Shown one piece after another: positions 8,793 to 16,241 of a stretch of DNA of 64,000 nucleotides. The stretch covers positions 3,775,001 to 3,839,000 of the forward strand of contig NZ_CP034443.1 of assembly GCF_003952365.1 (NCBI RefSeq), written 5' to 3'. The stretch comes from Mesorhizobium sp. M9A.F.Ca.ET.002.03.1.2. GTDB lineage: Bacteria > Pseudomonadota > Alphaproteobacteria > Rhizobiales > Rhizobiaceae. The notes beneath the pieces are model-generated. The model was not told where the DNA came from and did not search any database. It saw only the letters and a program-made list of their open reading frames with translations. Each line of letters begins with the position of its first letter. The first letter of the stretch is position 1. The position numbers and the translations under genes were made by a program.

Positions 8793-9239
8793 CTACTCGA
8801 TTGCTTCCCGGCCCGACACCTGCTCGATGTGGATCCGGTAGAAAACGGGCGGCATGCTGTCCGAAACCGGGGGTGTAACCGGCTTGAGGGCGCCAGGCTC
8901 CCACCAGTCCGCGTGCTTGCTCAACACCGACCATGCATGATCGCACTGAACCTTATGGCCGATCCGATCCGGCAGCTCTTCGTACCGGCCATCGACAACC
9001 ACGCTTCTCCAGCCGCGCCCTTGGCCGTGCTCCTCGACCTGGACGCATACCAACGGATTGGCCCGCATCCAGTCGACCTTCTTGCCCGGCATGGAAAACG
9101 CATAGAGATGATTGTCCGCGTGGGCGTAGTTGACGCACACGACGTAGGGTTGCCCGTCCTTCGCGCATGCCAAGTGGCCGACACGATTGGCCGCCAGCAA
9201 TTTCGTGCATTCCAAGGCAGAAAGTGTGCGGATCAGCAT
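8793..9239 (-). CDS. Pyridoxamine 5'-phosphate oxidase-related flavin-binding protein
   Basis: The 148-residue protein starts with RTLSALECTKLLAANRVGHL and continues with GQPYVVCVNYA, the split-barrel pattern of the PNPOx-like / FMN-binding family (Pfam Pyridox_ox_2). Such small proteins bind FMN, F420 or heme and reduce unidentified substrates; this one is not the biosynthetic PdxH. Its start overlaps the end of the phosphoribosyltransferase gene by a few bases, so the two are translationally coupled. Similar flavin-fold and nitroreductase-like genes are common in hypoxia regulons. The exact reaction is unknown. Confidence 0.82.
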   Translation of the reverse strand: MLIRTLSALECTKLLAANRVGHLACAKDGQPYVVCVNYAHADNHLYAFSMPGKKVDWMRANPLVCVQVEEHGQGRGWRSVVVDGRYEELPDRIGHKVQCDHAWSVLSKHADWWEPGALKPVTPPVSDSMPPVFYRIHIEQVSGREAIE

Positions 9240-9973
9240 CGTTGCGATCTCCTATTTTTCTCGGCTATCCGTGTCGTTGTTTCTCTGACCGTGCCTGAGG
9301 CGCGCTTCTGATTTCGGTGCTGGCCGGCTTTTCGCGACTGGACGGCCTCGTCCACCGCGGCGATGACCTCGTCGTCGGAAAGCTGAGGGAAATACAGATA
9401 ATGGTAGCCAAGCGCGCGGAACTGCCCAGGCTGACTGAGGCAAACAACACGGTCGGCCTCCCGAGCGAGCTCAGCCACCGTGTCCCGCGGCGAAACAGGA
9501 ACCGCTACGATGATTTCCCGAGGTGACCGGCGCTTGAGCGCGCGGATCGCGACCTTCATCGTCGTGCCGGTCGCGGCCCCGTCATCCACGATGATCGCGG
9601 TCTTTCCGGCGACCGACAAGCGTCTGCATTTGCCCCGATATGCAGTGCGACGGCGTTCGAGTTCAGGGCGTTCAACGGCGATCAGTGCATCAAGATCGGC
9701 ATTGTCCAGCGAGTAGGCCTCAACAATCTCCCGGTTGAGCACTATGTCGGGTGGATCGCCGTCCACGATCGCTGCGACAGCCAGTTCCGGATTGCCCGGT
9801 GCGCCAACCTTGCGGACGATGAGCAGGTCGAGAGGCGCCCCCAGGGCTTTGGCCACTTCCACGGCGACAGGAACGCCGCCTCGCGGCAGCGCCAGCACCA
9901 CGGGCTGGCGCAGTTGAAGCTTGCCCAGTTCGGTGCCGAGCTTATCCCCGGCTTCCTGCCTGTCGCGGAACAT
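9233..9973 (-). CDS. Phosphoribosyltransferase-domain protein
   Basis: The 246-residue protein carries the PRPP-binding motif as AIIVDDGAATGTTM at about residues 145-158 and an N-terminal ALPRGGVPVA segment, typical of the COG1926 class of predicted phosphoribosyltransferases. The accepted base is unknown. The C-terminal tail of about 30 residues is basic and probably disordered. It overlaps the downstream flavin-binding gene and follows a truncated Usp gene that sits behind an FNR box at 10270-10283. The mycobacterial DosR member Rv0571c has a similar domain, which supports a role in low-oxygen survival, but only by analogy. Confidence 0.84.
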   Translation of the reverse strand: MFRDRQEAGDKLGTELGKLQLRQPVVLALPRGGVPVAVEVAKALGAPLDLLIVRKVGAPGNPELAVAAIVDGDPPDIVLNREIVEAYSLDNADLDALIAVERPELERRRTAYRGKCRRLSVAGKTAIIVDDGAATGTTMKVAIRALKRRSPREIIVAVPVSPRDTVAELAREADRVVCLSQPGQFRALGYHYLYFPQLSDDEVIAAVDEAVQSRKAGQHRNQKRASGTVRETTTRIAEKNRRSQRC

Positions 9974-10027
9974 CGATCAGTCCGCCGGCCAGAGTTGACG
10001 AAACGACGTCTTCATAGCGTGTTTTAC

Positions 10028-10213
10028 CTACACGATCTCGCCACGGGATACAGATATATGGCGGCCCAGGCGCTTGAACACCGCGTCGTTGCTCGCGACG
10101 TTGAAATCGACTTCGTCGGCCTCATGCCTTTGGGCCAGATCCCAAGCGAACGAGATACACGGTGCGGCGATGGCGTCCACATCCAGCTGAACCATAATCG
10201 TCTTGAAAGACAT
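10028..10213 (-). pseudogene. Truncated universal stress protein gene
   Basis: The first 30 codons (MSFKTIMVQLDVDAIAAP and following, then FAWDLAQRHEAD) match the N-terminus of tandem Usp proteins such as the intact one at 14817, but the frame ends after 61 codons and the rest of the gene is missing. It still lies 57 bases behind an FNR box, and the phosphoribosyltransferase follows after about 55 bases. The remnant may serve mainly as a leader for that operon. Whether the short peptide is made is unknown. Confidence 0.6.
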
Positions 10214-10269
10214 CGCCCTGGCCCCTTCTGCATCTGGCACGAGAACGCCACGAAAAAGGATCAACGGCC

Positions 10270-10283
10270 TTGATGCGTGTCAA
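10270..10283. promoter_or_regulatory. FNR/FixK box, perfect TTGA-N6-TCAA
   Basis: TTGATGCGTGTCAA lies upstream of the truncated Usp gene and its downstream phosphoribosyltransferase / flavin-binding pair on the minus strand. A second box 60 bases away faces the phasin gene. Confidence 0.75.
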
Positions 10284-10343
10284 AAGGGCAAGAGATCAGG
10301 GTGGTGCTGATTGTTCAGTGCCTTTGGCAAAGGTCGGTGCATG

Positions 10344-10357
10344 TTGACCTTGATCAA
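10344..10357. promoter_or_regulatory. FNR/FixK box, perfect TTGA-N6-TCAA
   Basis: TTGACCTTGATCAA lies 80 bases upstream of the phasin start at 10438. Confidence 0.78.
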
Positions 10358-10437
10358 CGACGCGTCGCGGGCTGGCGTTAGTGTTGTCGGGCAAACAGCC
10401 ACGTCCCGTAGCCACGGACCACAACGGAGCGACAATC

Positions 10438-10818
10438 ATGCAGACTCAACCCGAGCGGTCGCAATTCGCCCTGCAGCCCTCGCCGACGAGCAATGGCCAC
10501 CGGTTCCTTCTTGCCGCAGTGGATCTTCAGGCTCAGGCTTTCAAGGCAGTGATGCGCTACCAGATCGAGACGCATTCCTTCTTGAAACATCGCTGCGAGC
10601 AGAACGTCAAACTGGCGGACGATCTCGTCGCTGGCAACGAATTCAACGACGCCTTTGATGTGCTCAGCGCCTTCTTTCAGAACGCCACCTCGGACTATGT
10701 GATCGAGGCCGGCAAGGTCGCCTCAATCGGCTCCAAACTTGCCTCGGAAACAGCCAGGCACGTTCGTAGGGGAGCAGAGACCACGATTGAGGATTTGGCC
10801 GCAAGCACGGTGGGCTGA
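10438..10818 (+). CDS. Phasin-family protein
   Basis: The 126-residue protein is largely amphipathic helix. It contains the phasin-like stretch QAFKAVMRYQIETHSFLKHR followed by a region rich in Phe, Asp and Ala (FDVLSAFFQNATSDYVIEAGK). Phasins coat polyhydroxyalkanoate granules and control their size, and PHA is an electron sink when oxygen is low. The ATG at 10438 was chosen for its GGAG ribosome site; the frame opens earlier. A perfect FNR box 80 bases upstream suggests anaerobic induction. No PHA synthase is present nearby. The family call is good, but granule binding is inferred. Confidence 0.78.
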   Translation: MQTQPERSQFALQPSPTSNGHRFLLAAVDLQAQAFKAVMRYQIETHSFLKHRCEQNVKLADDLVAGNEFNDAFDVLSAFFQNATSDYVIEAGKVASIGSKLASETARHVRRGAETTIEDLAASTVG

Positions 10819-10864
10819 CCGATGGAGATCAAGCCGTCGATAGCCAGCCGGGCAGGCGTTCTCG

Positions 10865-11215
10865 ATGAAGCTTAGATTCCCGACCTCTGTTCCGGCGTAC
10901 GCTGCGCGTTCGGCAATCCTTACTGCAGCGTTTGGGCTGCTTACCGCGTGGGCGAACGCCGATCCTATATCGCGCGGAAAAGCGTTGCTTGAAGTCAATT
11001 GCGCTCGATGCCATGCGATTGGAAAAACAGACAAGAGCAGCCATCCCGACGCACCGGCATTTCGTACGCTCTCGCAGCGCTATCCGCTCACCGATCTGGA
11101 GGAGGCATTCGCCGAAGGCATTTCGACCGGCCATCCCGACATGCCCGAATGGGTTGCTAGCCCCGATCAGATTGAGGCAATCGTCGCCTATATCGGGAGC
11201 CTGCAGCAACCGTGA
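10865..11215 (+). CDS. Small periplasmic c-type cytochrome
   Basis: The 116-residue protein has a signal peptide (cleavage near AWANA), one CARCH heme site at about residues 46-50 and the segment HPDMPEW, which supplies a likely methionine ligand. It belongs to class I cytochrome c. It starts 46 bases after the phasin gene on the same strand and may be read from the same FNR-box promoter. It is a second candidate electron carrier to the cbb3 oxidase or nitrite reductase encoded further right; the actual partner is unknown. Confidence 0.88.
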   Translation: MKLRFPTSVPAYAARSAILTAAFGLLTAWANADPISRGKALLEVNCARCHAIGKTDKSSHPDAPAFRTLSQRYPLTDLEEAFAEGISTGHPDMPEWVASPDQIEAIVAYIGSLQQP

Positions 11216-11346
11216 CCGCTGCCTAGGCAGAGCAAGCGGATAGGGCGGGGCCGTTCTGGTCGATACTTTGCAGAAACACCCGCCCCGGGATGCGTGATCG
11301 ACCTGCGGCTGTTTGCGGCGCCAACAGCACAGCCGCAAGCGTTGGG

Positions 11347-11733
11347 CTATGGCAACATACGGTCGGCGGCCCGGAAGAATGTCCGTGCGTGCGCCACGAT
11401 CTGCGCTTCCGTGGGATGGTCCGCCGTTTCGACGCCGACAATGCGACCCTTCATATGTGGATGATGGCTGCGAACATGTTTGACCAGTTCGTCCTTTGCC
11501 GATCCCGGTCCTACGATCAGCCACTCCTTTGCCGGTTGCAGGGCGCTGACGATATCATGGTAAAAAGACTGGTTTTCCGGCGCGCGCTTTCCATCGATGG
11601 TTCCCGCCTTGTTGTGGGTTTGGTGATGCGTCAGCGTGGTTGCAAGCCTCAGGCTTTCGGCGGTCTCGCGATCGAAGAAGAATACCTTGGCTTCGCGATG
11701 GTCCAGCCACGCGACGGCATGTCGAGTCTGCAT
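11347..11733 (-). CDS. Conserved 'translational machinery' (eRF1 domain 3-like) protein
   Basis: The 128-residue protein begins HAVAWLDHREAKVFFFDRE and contains LIVGPGSAKDELVKHV, a pattern seen in short bacterial proteins annotated as translational machinery or host attachment-like proteins that share the fold of eRF1/Pelota domain 3. The role is not established; ribosome-linked stress protection is one idea. It lies in the anaerobic cluster and is followed on the same strand by nothing closer than the cytochrome gene. No anaerobox was found directly in front of it, and the lipoyl-like gene upstream may share its transcript. Confidence 0.6.
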   Translation of the reverse strand: MQTRHAVAWLDHREAKVFFFDRETAESLRLATTLTHHQTHNKAGTIDGKRAPENQSFYHDIVSALQPAKEWLIVGPGSAKDELVKHVRSHHPHMKGRIVGVETADHPTEAQIVAHARTFFRAADRMLP

Positions 11734-11799
11734 GTTGATACGTCCTTGGATTGCTGTTGAGATAAGGCATGGTCCTGAGCTGTCAGACGTCGAGCGCCC

Positions 11800-12054
11800 T
11801 CAGCCCGGCCGCGGCCTGTCGTCCAATGTTGCCAGAACCGAGCCAGGCTCGATAATGGCATTCACGGTGGCGACGATCGTCGCGCGTCCGGTTGCCGGCG
11901 CGACGATCTCGTGCAGCGCATCCTCAATTCGAACTTCCGCTATGCGCTCGCCAGCCTTGATCGCAGCACCGCTGGCGATGAACCACCGCTCCACGATGCC
12001 CTCCGGCAGCATGCTTGATGCCCATAGTGCTTCATCGATCTTGATATCCTGCAT
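11800..12054 (-). CDS. Lipoyl/biotinyl-like domain protein lacking the modified lysine
   Basis: The 84-residue protein is a single lipoyl-like hammerhead domain (ERWFIASGAAIKAGERIAEV, then HEIVAPATGRATIV). In functional lipoyl domains the turn reads E-x-D-K-A; here it reads IEDALHEI, with aspartate where the lipoylated or biotinylated lysine should be. It probably cannot carry the cofactor and may be a scaffold or binding module. The ATG at 12054 has a strong AAAGGAGAA ribosome site. A perfect FNR box lies about 50 bases upstream at 12104-12117, so it is likely induced at low oxygen. The function is unknown. Confidence 0.7.
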   Translation of the reverse strand: MQDIKIDEALWASSMLPEGIVERWFIASGAAIKAGERIAEVRIEDALHEIVAPATGRATIVATVNAIIEPGSVLATLDDRPRPG

Positions 12055-12103
12055 AGCGGTTCTCCTTTGAACCGGGACCATATCCCACCCGCCGAGGCGG
12101 TCA

Positions 12104-12117
12104 TTGATCACGATCAA
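12104..12117. promoter_or_regulatory. FNR/FixK box, perfect TTGA-N6-TCAA
   Basis: TTGATCACGATCAA lies 50 bases upstream of the lipoyl-like gene on the minus strand and is the most symmetric anaerobox in the window. Confidence 0.8.
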
Positions 12118-12188
12118 GGTATCGGTTCGGCATTCCCAGGCGGCGACACGCATAGCTGCAGGTCGATCTCGGCTAAGCAATTTCGGAA

Positions 12189-12202
12189 ATGATTCAAATC
12201 AA
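12189..12202. promoter_or_regulatory. FNR/FixK-like box with one mismatch
   Basis: ATGATTCAAATCAA differs from TTGA-N6-TCAA at one position and ends 34 bases before the start of the small + strand gene at 12237. Confidence 0.4.
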
Positions 12203-12236
12203 GGCGGGACCTGCCGCCTCTACGCATTATGCGACA

Positions 12237-12461
12237 ATGTGGAAACCAATTCTAAGCGCTCCGTTCGATCGGGATCTCGAACTCGCCGTCCTCAATGAAG
12301 ACGGCGAACACGCGCTTGTATTTCCCTGCATAAGGGGACGGGAGGGTTGGAAGAACGCCGCGACCGGCGCGCGGGTAGACATCCACCCGACCCACTGGCG
12401 CGACTGGACGTCGGAGAAGGTGCCGGCAAACGCCGACAAGTCCCTCGGCGAATTTCCCTAA
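12237..12461 (+). CDS. Small hypothetical protein
   Basis: I do not recognise this 74-residue protein. It begins MWKPILSAPFDRDLELAVLN and has a short Trp-rich end (HWRDWTS), a pattern resembling small phage-like or rhizobial proteins of unknown role. No signal peptide or membrane segment is seen. The upstream in-frame ATG at 12189 overlaps the putative FNR-like box, so 12237 is the better start, although no clear ribosome site precedes it. Its stop overlaps the last bases of fixJ, which is convergent. The coding call rests on codon use and the box in front. Confidence 0.55.
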   Translation: MWKPILSAPFDRDLELAVLNEDGEHALVFPCIRGREGWKNAATGARVDIHPTHWRDWTSEKVPANADKSLGEFP

Positions 12462-13069
12462 TATTTGGATTCCACGACCAATGCCATGCGCACGAGATGC
12501 GACAGGCTGCTCGCGCCCATTTTGCTCATCACATTGGCGCGGTGGATCTCGACAGTGCGCGGGCTGATGCCCAGGTCATAGGCGATCGTCTTGTTAGCCA
12601 AGCCTGACACAAGGCCATCCAGCACCTGTCGCTCCCGCTCCGACAGCGTCGACAGACGGCCGTTGATCTCCGCGGATTGAGGGTGAACCGCATGCACCGG
12701 GTTGCGGTTGTCCAATGCGGAGCGAATCGCATCGATCAGCAACTCGTCGTCAAACGGCTTTTCGATGAAATCGGCAGCACCCTCCTTCATCGCCTGAACG
12801 GCGAGCGCGACATCGGCGTGACCCGTCATGACAATGACCGGAAGCGTATGTCCACGGGTTCTGAGCTGCCGCAGGAACTCGATGCCGTCGATGCCGGGCA
12901 TACGCACATCGGTCACGATGCACCCATCGAGATTGCCTGTCGCCGTAGCCAGAAAAGCTGTCGCCGATTCGTACAGGCGCACAGCGAAATCAGCCGTCGC
13001 CAGGAGAAAACCAAGCGACTTGCGAACGTCCACGTCGTCGTCGACCACGTGCACAAGATTATCGGCCAT
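12458..13069 (-). CDS. fixJ: Response regulator FixJ
   Basis: The 203-residue protein has an N-terminal receiver domain ([12 protein letters not shown] acidic pocket, phosphoacceptor Asp in DVRMPGIDG, conserved Lys in IEKPF) and a C-terminal LuxR/FixJ-type helix-turn-helix ([12 protein letters not shown], then [18 protein letters not shown]). FixJ is phosphorylated by the oxygen sensor FixL and activates fixK-type genes at low oxygen. The ATG at 13069 overlaps the end of fixL by 11 bases, so the two are translationally coupled. The partner fixL is frameshifted in this sequence, so the input to FixJ may be lost unless another kinase acts. Confidence 0.92.
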   Translation of the reverse strand: MADNLVHVVDDDVDVRKSLGFLLATADFAVRLYESATAFLATATGNLDGCIVTDVRMPGIDGIEFLRQLRTRGHTLPVIVMTGHADVALAVQAMKEGAADFIEKPFDDELLIDAIRSALDNRNPVHAVHPQSAEINGRLSTLSERERQVLDGLVSGLANKTIAYDLGISPRTVEIHRANVMSKMGASSLSHLVRMALVVESKY

Positions 13070-14629
13070 CGGCGACCTCTTCTTTTTCAACGATGCGCAA
13101 GGTGAATCGGAAAGCGGTTCCTCCTGTCGGCATTGCTTCGGCCCAGATATGGCCGCCATGCGATTCGATGATAGTACGGCAAATGGAAAGGCCTACACCC
13201 ATACCCTGCTTCTTTGTTGTGACAAATGGTTGAAACAGCTGGGCCGAGACTTCAGGCGCGAGGCCGGTGCCGGTGTCGATCACACTCACCTCCGCCATGC
13301 CATCATCCCTGGCAACAGTCGTGACGTGCAGCTCGCGGCGAGGCGCTTCGTGCATGGCTTCCACGGCGTTGCGCATCAGGTTGAGCAGAACCTGCTGAAT
13401 CTGGATGCGGTCGGTCAAGACCAGTTCGGCGGCGGGATCAAGCCTGTAGCTGACGCGCACATCTATTTCTCTTGCCCCGACCAGGGCCAGGGACGCGGCC
13501 TCTTCGATCACTGACGGCAGGCGTTCGACCTGACGCTCGCTCTCGCCTCTTGCGACGAAGTCCCGAAGGTGGCGAATGACGTCTCCGGCCCGCAAGGCTT
13601 GGTCGGCCGCCTTTTCAACGGCCTCGCGCAGCATCGGTGCATTATCATCCGTGCTTTTTTCGAGAAGCCGTCGGCTGCCTTTGAGGTAATTCGTAATGGC
13701 CGTGAGCGGCTGGTTGATCTCATGCGCCAATGTCGAAGCCATTTCGCCGAGCGCGGTAAACCGCGCCATGTGGAGAAGCTCCAACTGCTGCTCCTGTATT
13801 CTGGCTTCCGCCCTGTGGCGTTCGGTCAAGTCGCGGCAGAAGCCGGTAAAGAAGCGGCCGGTGCCAGGATGCATCTCGCCGACGGAAAGCTCCATAGGAA
13901 AGGTCGAGCCATCCTTACGCATTCCGGTGACCGTGCGGCCGAGCCCGATGATCCGGCGCTCCCCGGTCGTCAGATAGCGGTGCAGATAGGCGTCATGCTC
14001 GTCGCGATAGGGGGCGGCATGAGCATTTTGACATTGCGGCCGATGACTTCGCCCGACTGGTAACCGAACAGCGTTTCGGCAGCCGTGCTGAAGGATTGAA
14101 TGCAACCTTGTTCGTCGATGACGACCATTGCATCGGGCACCGTCGCCAGGATCGAGCGCAGATGATCTTCGCGCAATTGAAGGGCAGCATTTGCAAAGGA
14201 AAGCTCGCTGACATCAGTGCCTTCGACGAAAATAGCCGTGACGCGGCCATCGTCGGCCTTGATGGGCTGATAGACGAAATCGAGGATGCGCTCTTCGGTC
14301 GGTCCCTCGTCCGTGTTGCGGAGGGCGATCTTGATACCCTGACCCCTGTAGGGCTCGCCGGTTTCGTACACCTGGTCGAGCAACTCATAAAAGCCTTGGC
14401 CTTCAAGCTCGGGCAGGGCCTCGCGCACCGACTTTCCAACTACTTGCCGGTGGCCGATCAGCCGCTGATAGGCAGCATTGGTCAACTCGAAGACGTGACC
14501 CGGCTCACGCAACAGCGTCATGAAACCCGGGGCCCGCTCGAACATCAGGGCCAGCCGGTCGCGCTCGGCCGCGGCCCGCTCTTCGTCGCGAACGCCGGTC
14601 GACAAGTCAGGTGTTCGTTTGTTGTCCAA
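13059..14629 (-). pseudogene. fixL: Oxygen sensor histidine kinase FixL, frameshifted
   Basis: Two overlapping frames together make a full FixL. Frame one (14629 down to about 14012) encodes an N-terminal PAS domain and the first half of the heme PAS domain ([17 protein letters not shown] to NVKMLMPPP). Frame two continues with [12 protein letters not shown], where H in EHDAY matches the heme-ligand histidine, then [10 protein letters not shown], where the Arg matches the O2-sensing Arg, then the phosphoacceptor LAHEINQPL and an ATPase domain ending at 13059. The break is a missing base in a run of five C (14010-14014 on the + strand), a few codons before the heme histidine. The TTG start at 14629 has AAAGGA upstream. 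It could be a real null allele, a phase-variable tract or a sequencing error. Confidence 0.88.
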
Positions 14630-14737
14630 ATGAAATCCTTTGATCGGGGAACCCGCGTCTAATTATCACTGATCTCTCTTCCCGCAATGCAAAACCGATC
14701 AAGGCAGGGAGTCGCAATTGAGTAAGCAGGTAGTTTT

Positions 14738-14751
14738 TTGACACGCATCAA
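14738..14751. promoter_or_regulatory. FNR/FixK box, perfect TTGA-N6-TCAA
   Basis: TTGACACGCATCAA lies 65 bases upstream of the Usp start at 14817, on the boundary with fixL. Confidence 0.78.
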
Positions 14752-14816
14752 GGCGCCGAGCGCCAGCCGATGCATTTCATCATTGCATTCAACCGCTCCA
14801 TCGAAAGGTGTCCGCA

Positions 14817-15629
14817 ATGTCCTACAAGTCGATCATCGTGAACCTCGCCGTGGATGCACCTCCCGCGGCCATGGTGAAGGTCGGGGTCGAGCTTGCGGAA
14901 CGGTTTGGAGCCCATCTTATGGGCCTGGCGGCAGCGGATGTCCCACCGCTGGTCGCGACCGGCGACGGCATGGTCTATGAAGGCGAGATCATGCAGATCC
15001 AGCGAACCGAGATCGAAAAGCGGCTTGCCGAACTGCGTGCTGAATTCGAGAGGCTGGTTCCGGCTTCGATCACGAGCGAATGGAGGCAGGCCGTCTGCAG
15101 CCCGACCCGCCTCCTCAGCGTTTCCGCCCGGGCAGCCGACCTCATCGTTACCGGCAGCGGGGATGGAGAAAATGTCTATCGCGCTGTGGATATCGGCAGC
15201 CTTGCTCTCGGCGCCGGCCGGCCGGTCTTGGTCGCGGCGAACAACATCGAACACGTTCCGGCAAGAACCGTGCTTGTTGCCTGGAAAGACACCAGGGAGG
15301 CGCGACGGGCGATGGCGGATGCACTGCCTTTTCTGACCAGGGCCAACGAGGTCGTCGTCGCCACGATAGATACCGACCGCGACGGAAGCATTCGTGATAG
15401 CCTCGCCGATGTCGCGGTCTTTCTTGAACGCCACGGCATCAAGGCGCGAACCGAAATGATTGCCGGCGAGGCCGATGGCGACCGGCTGTTGACACTCGCG
15501 CGCTCGATTCAGGCGGACCTGATCGTCTCCGGTGCCTATGGTCATAGCCGTCTGCGGGAATGGGCGTTCGGCGGCGTAACCCGTACGCTGATCGCACAGA
15601 GCGGCATCAATCGCTTCATGTCGTTTTGA
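14817..15629 (+). CDS. Universal stress protein, tandem UspA domains
   Basis: The 270-residue protein begins MSYKSIIVNLAVDAPPAAM and has two Usp domains (about 1-140 and 145-270); the second holds the nucleotide-binding pattern GAYGHSRLREWAFGGVT. It is the intact relative of the truncated gene at 10028-10213 and is less similar to the Usp at 7851. The ATG at 14817 is preceded by AAAGGTG. A perfect FNR box lies 65 bases upstream, so induction at low oxygen is likely. Usp proteins of this class support survival during growth arrest; the molecular role is not known. Confidence 0.92.
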   Translation: MSYKSIIVNLAVDAPPAAMVKVGVELAERFGAHLMGLAAADVPPLVATGDGMVYEGEIMQIQRTEIEKRLAELRAEFERLVPASITSEWRQAVCSPTRLLSVSARAADLIVTGSGDGENVYRAVDIGSLALGAGRPVLVAANNIEHVPARTVLVAWKDTREARRAMADALPFLTRANEVVVATIDTDRDGSIRDSLADVAVFLERHGIKARTEMIAGEADGDRLLTLARSIQADLIVSGAYGHSRLREWAFGGVTRTLIAQSGINRFMSF

Positions 15630-15733
15630 TGGGGTGTAGCCGGTCGCTCGACAGAGGGCGGGGCATCGACAGACGGAACATGTCCCGTTCAGCCTGCCTC
15701 CGATGATATGCTGCATGACGGAGGCGTGAGGCG

Positions 15734-16189
15734 ATGGCGAAGAAAAGTGCGGGCATCCTGCCTTACCGCAAGTCAACGAACGGGTTGCAGGTTTTGCTTG
15801 TCCACCCGGGCGGCCCGTTCTGGCAAAACCGCGATCTCGGGGCCTGGTCCATTGCCAAGGGCGAGTATGGCGACGACGAACAGCCTGAAGCCGCGGCGCG
15901 TCGCGAATTTGTGGAGGAAACCGGCTGGAAGCTCGAGGGAGCGCTGCTCCCCCTGGGAGAGCTGCGCCAGCGCGGAGGCAAGCTCATTACGGCCTTCGGC
16001 GTCGAAGACGATTTCGACACCGGCACTTTGCGAAGCAATATGTTCGAGATGGAATGGCCGCCGCGCAGCGGCCGCATGCGGTTCTTTCCGGAGATCGATC
16101 GCGCAGAGTGGTACGGCCTCGATGTGGCTCGGGAAAAGATGCTTGTCGGCCAGCGGCCCTTTCTCGACCGGCTTGTGGTGTCCGTCTAG
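15734..16189 (+). CDS. NUDIX hydrolase
   Basis: The 151-residue protein has a full Nudix box G-x5-E-x7-REUxEExGU, visible as GEYGDDEQPEAAARREFVEE followed by TGW. The start KKSAGILPYRKSTNGLQVLL and the later length match small cytosolic Nudix proteins of the MutT / diadenosine-polyphosphate hydrolase type. It would cleave a nucleoside diphosphate linked to another moiety; the substrate cannot be told. The ATG follows GGAGGCGTGAGGCG, a strong ribosome site. No anaerobox was found in front of it, and the CBS-BON gene is convergent 50 bases beyond. Confidence 0.88.
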   Translation: MAKKSAGILPYRKSTNGLQVLLVHPGGPFWQNRDLGAWSIAKGEYGDDEQPEAAARREFVEETGWKLEGALLPLGELRQRGGKLITAFGVEDDFDTGTLRSNMFEMEWPPRSGRMRFFPEIDRAEWYGLDVAREKMLVGQRPFLDRLVVSV

Positions 16190-16241
16190 AAGCCCCAAGG
16201 CCGACTCCTCCCGTCAGCTTGGTCGTGCTTGATCGCAATGC

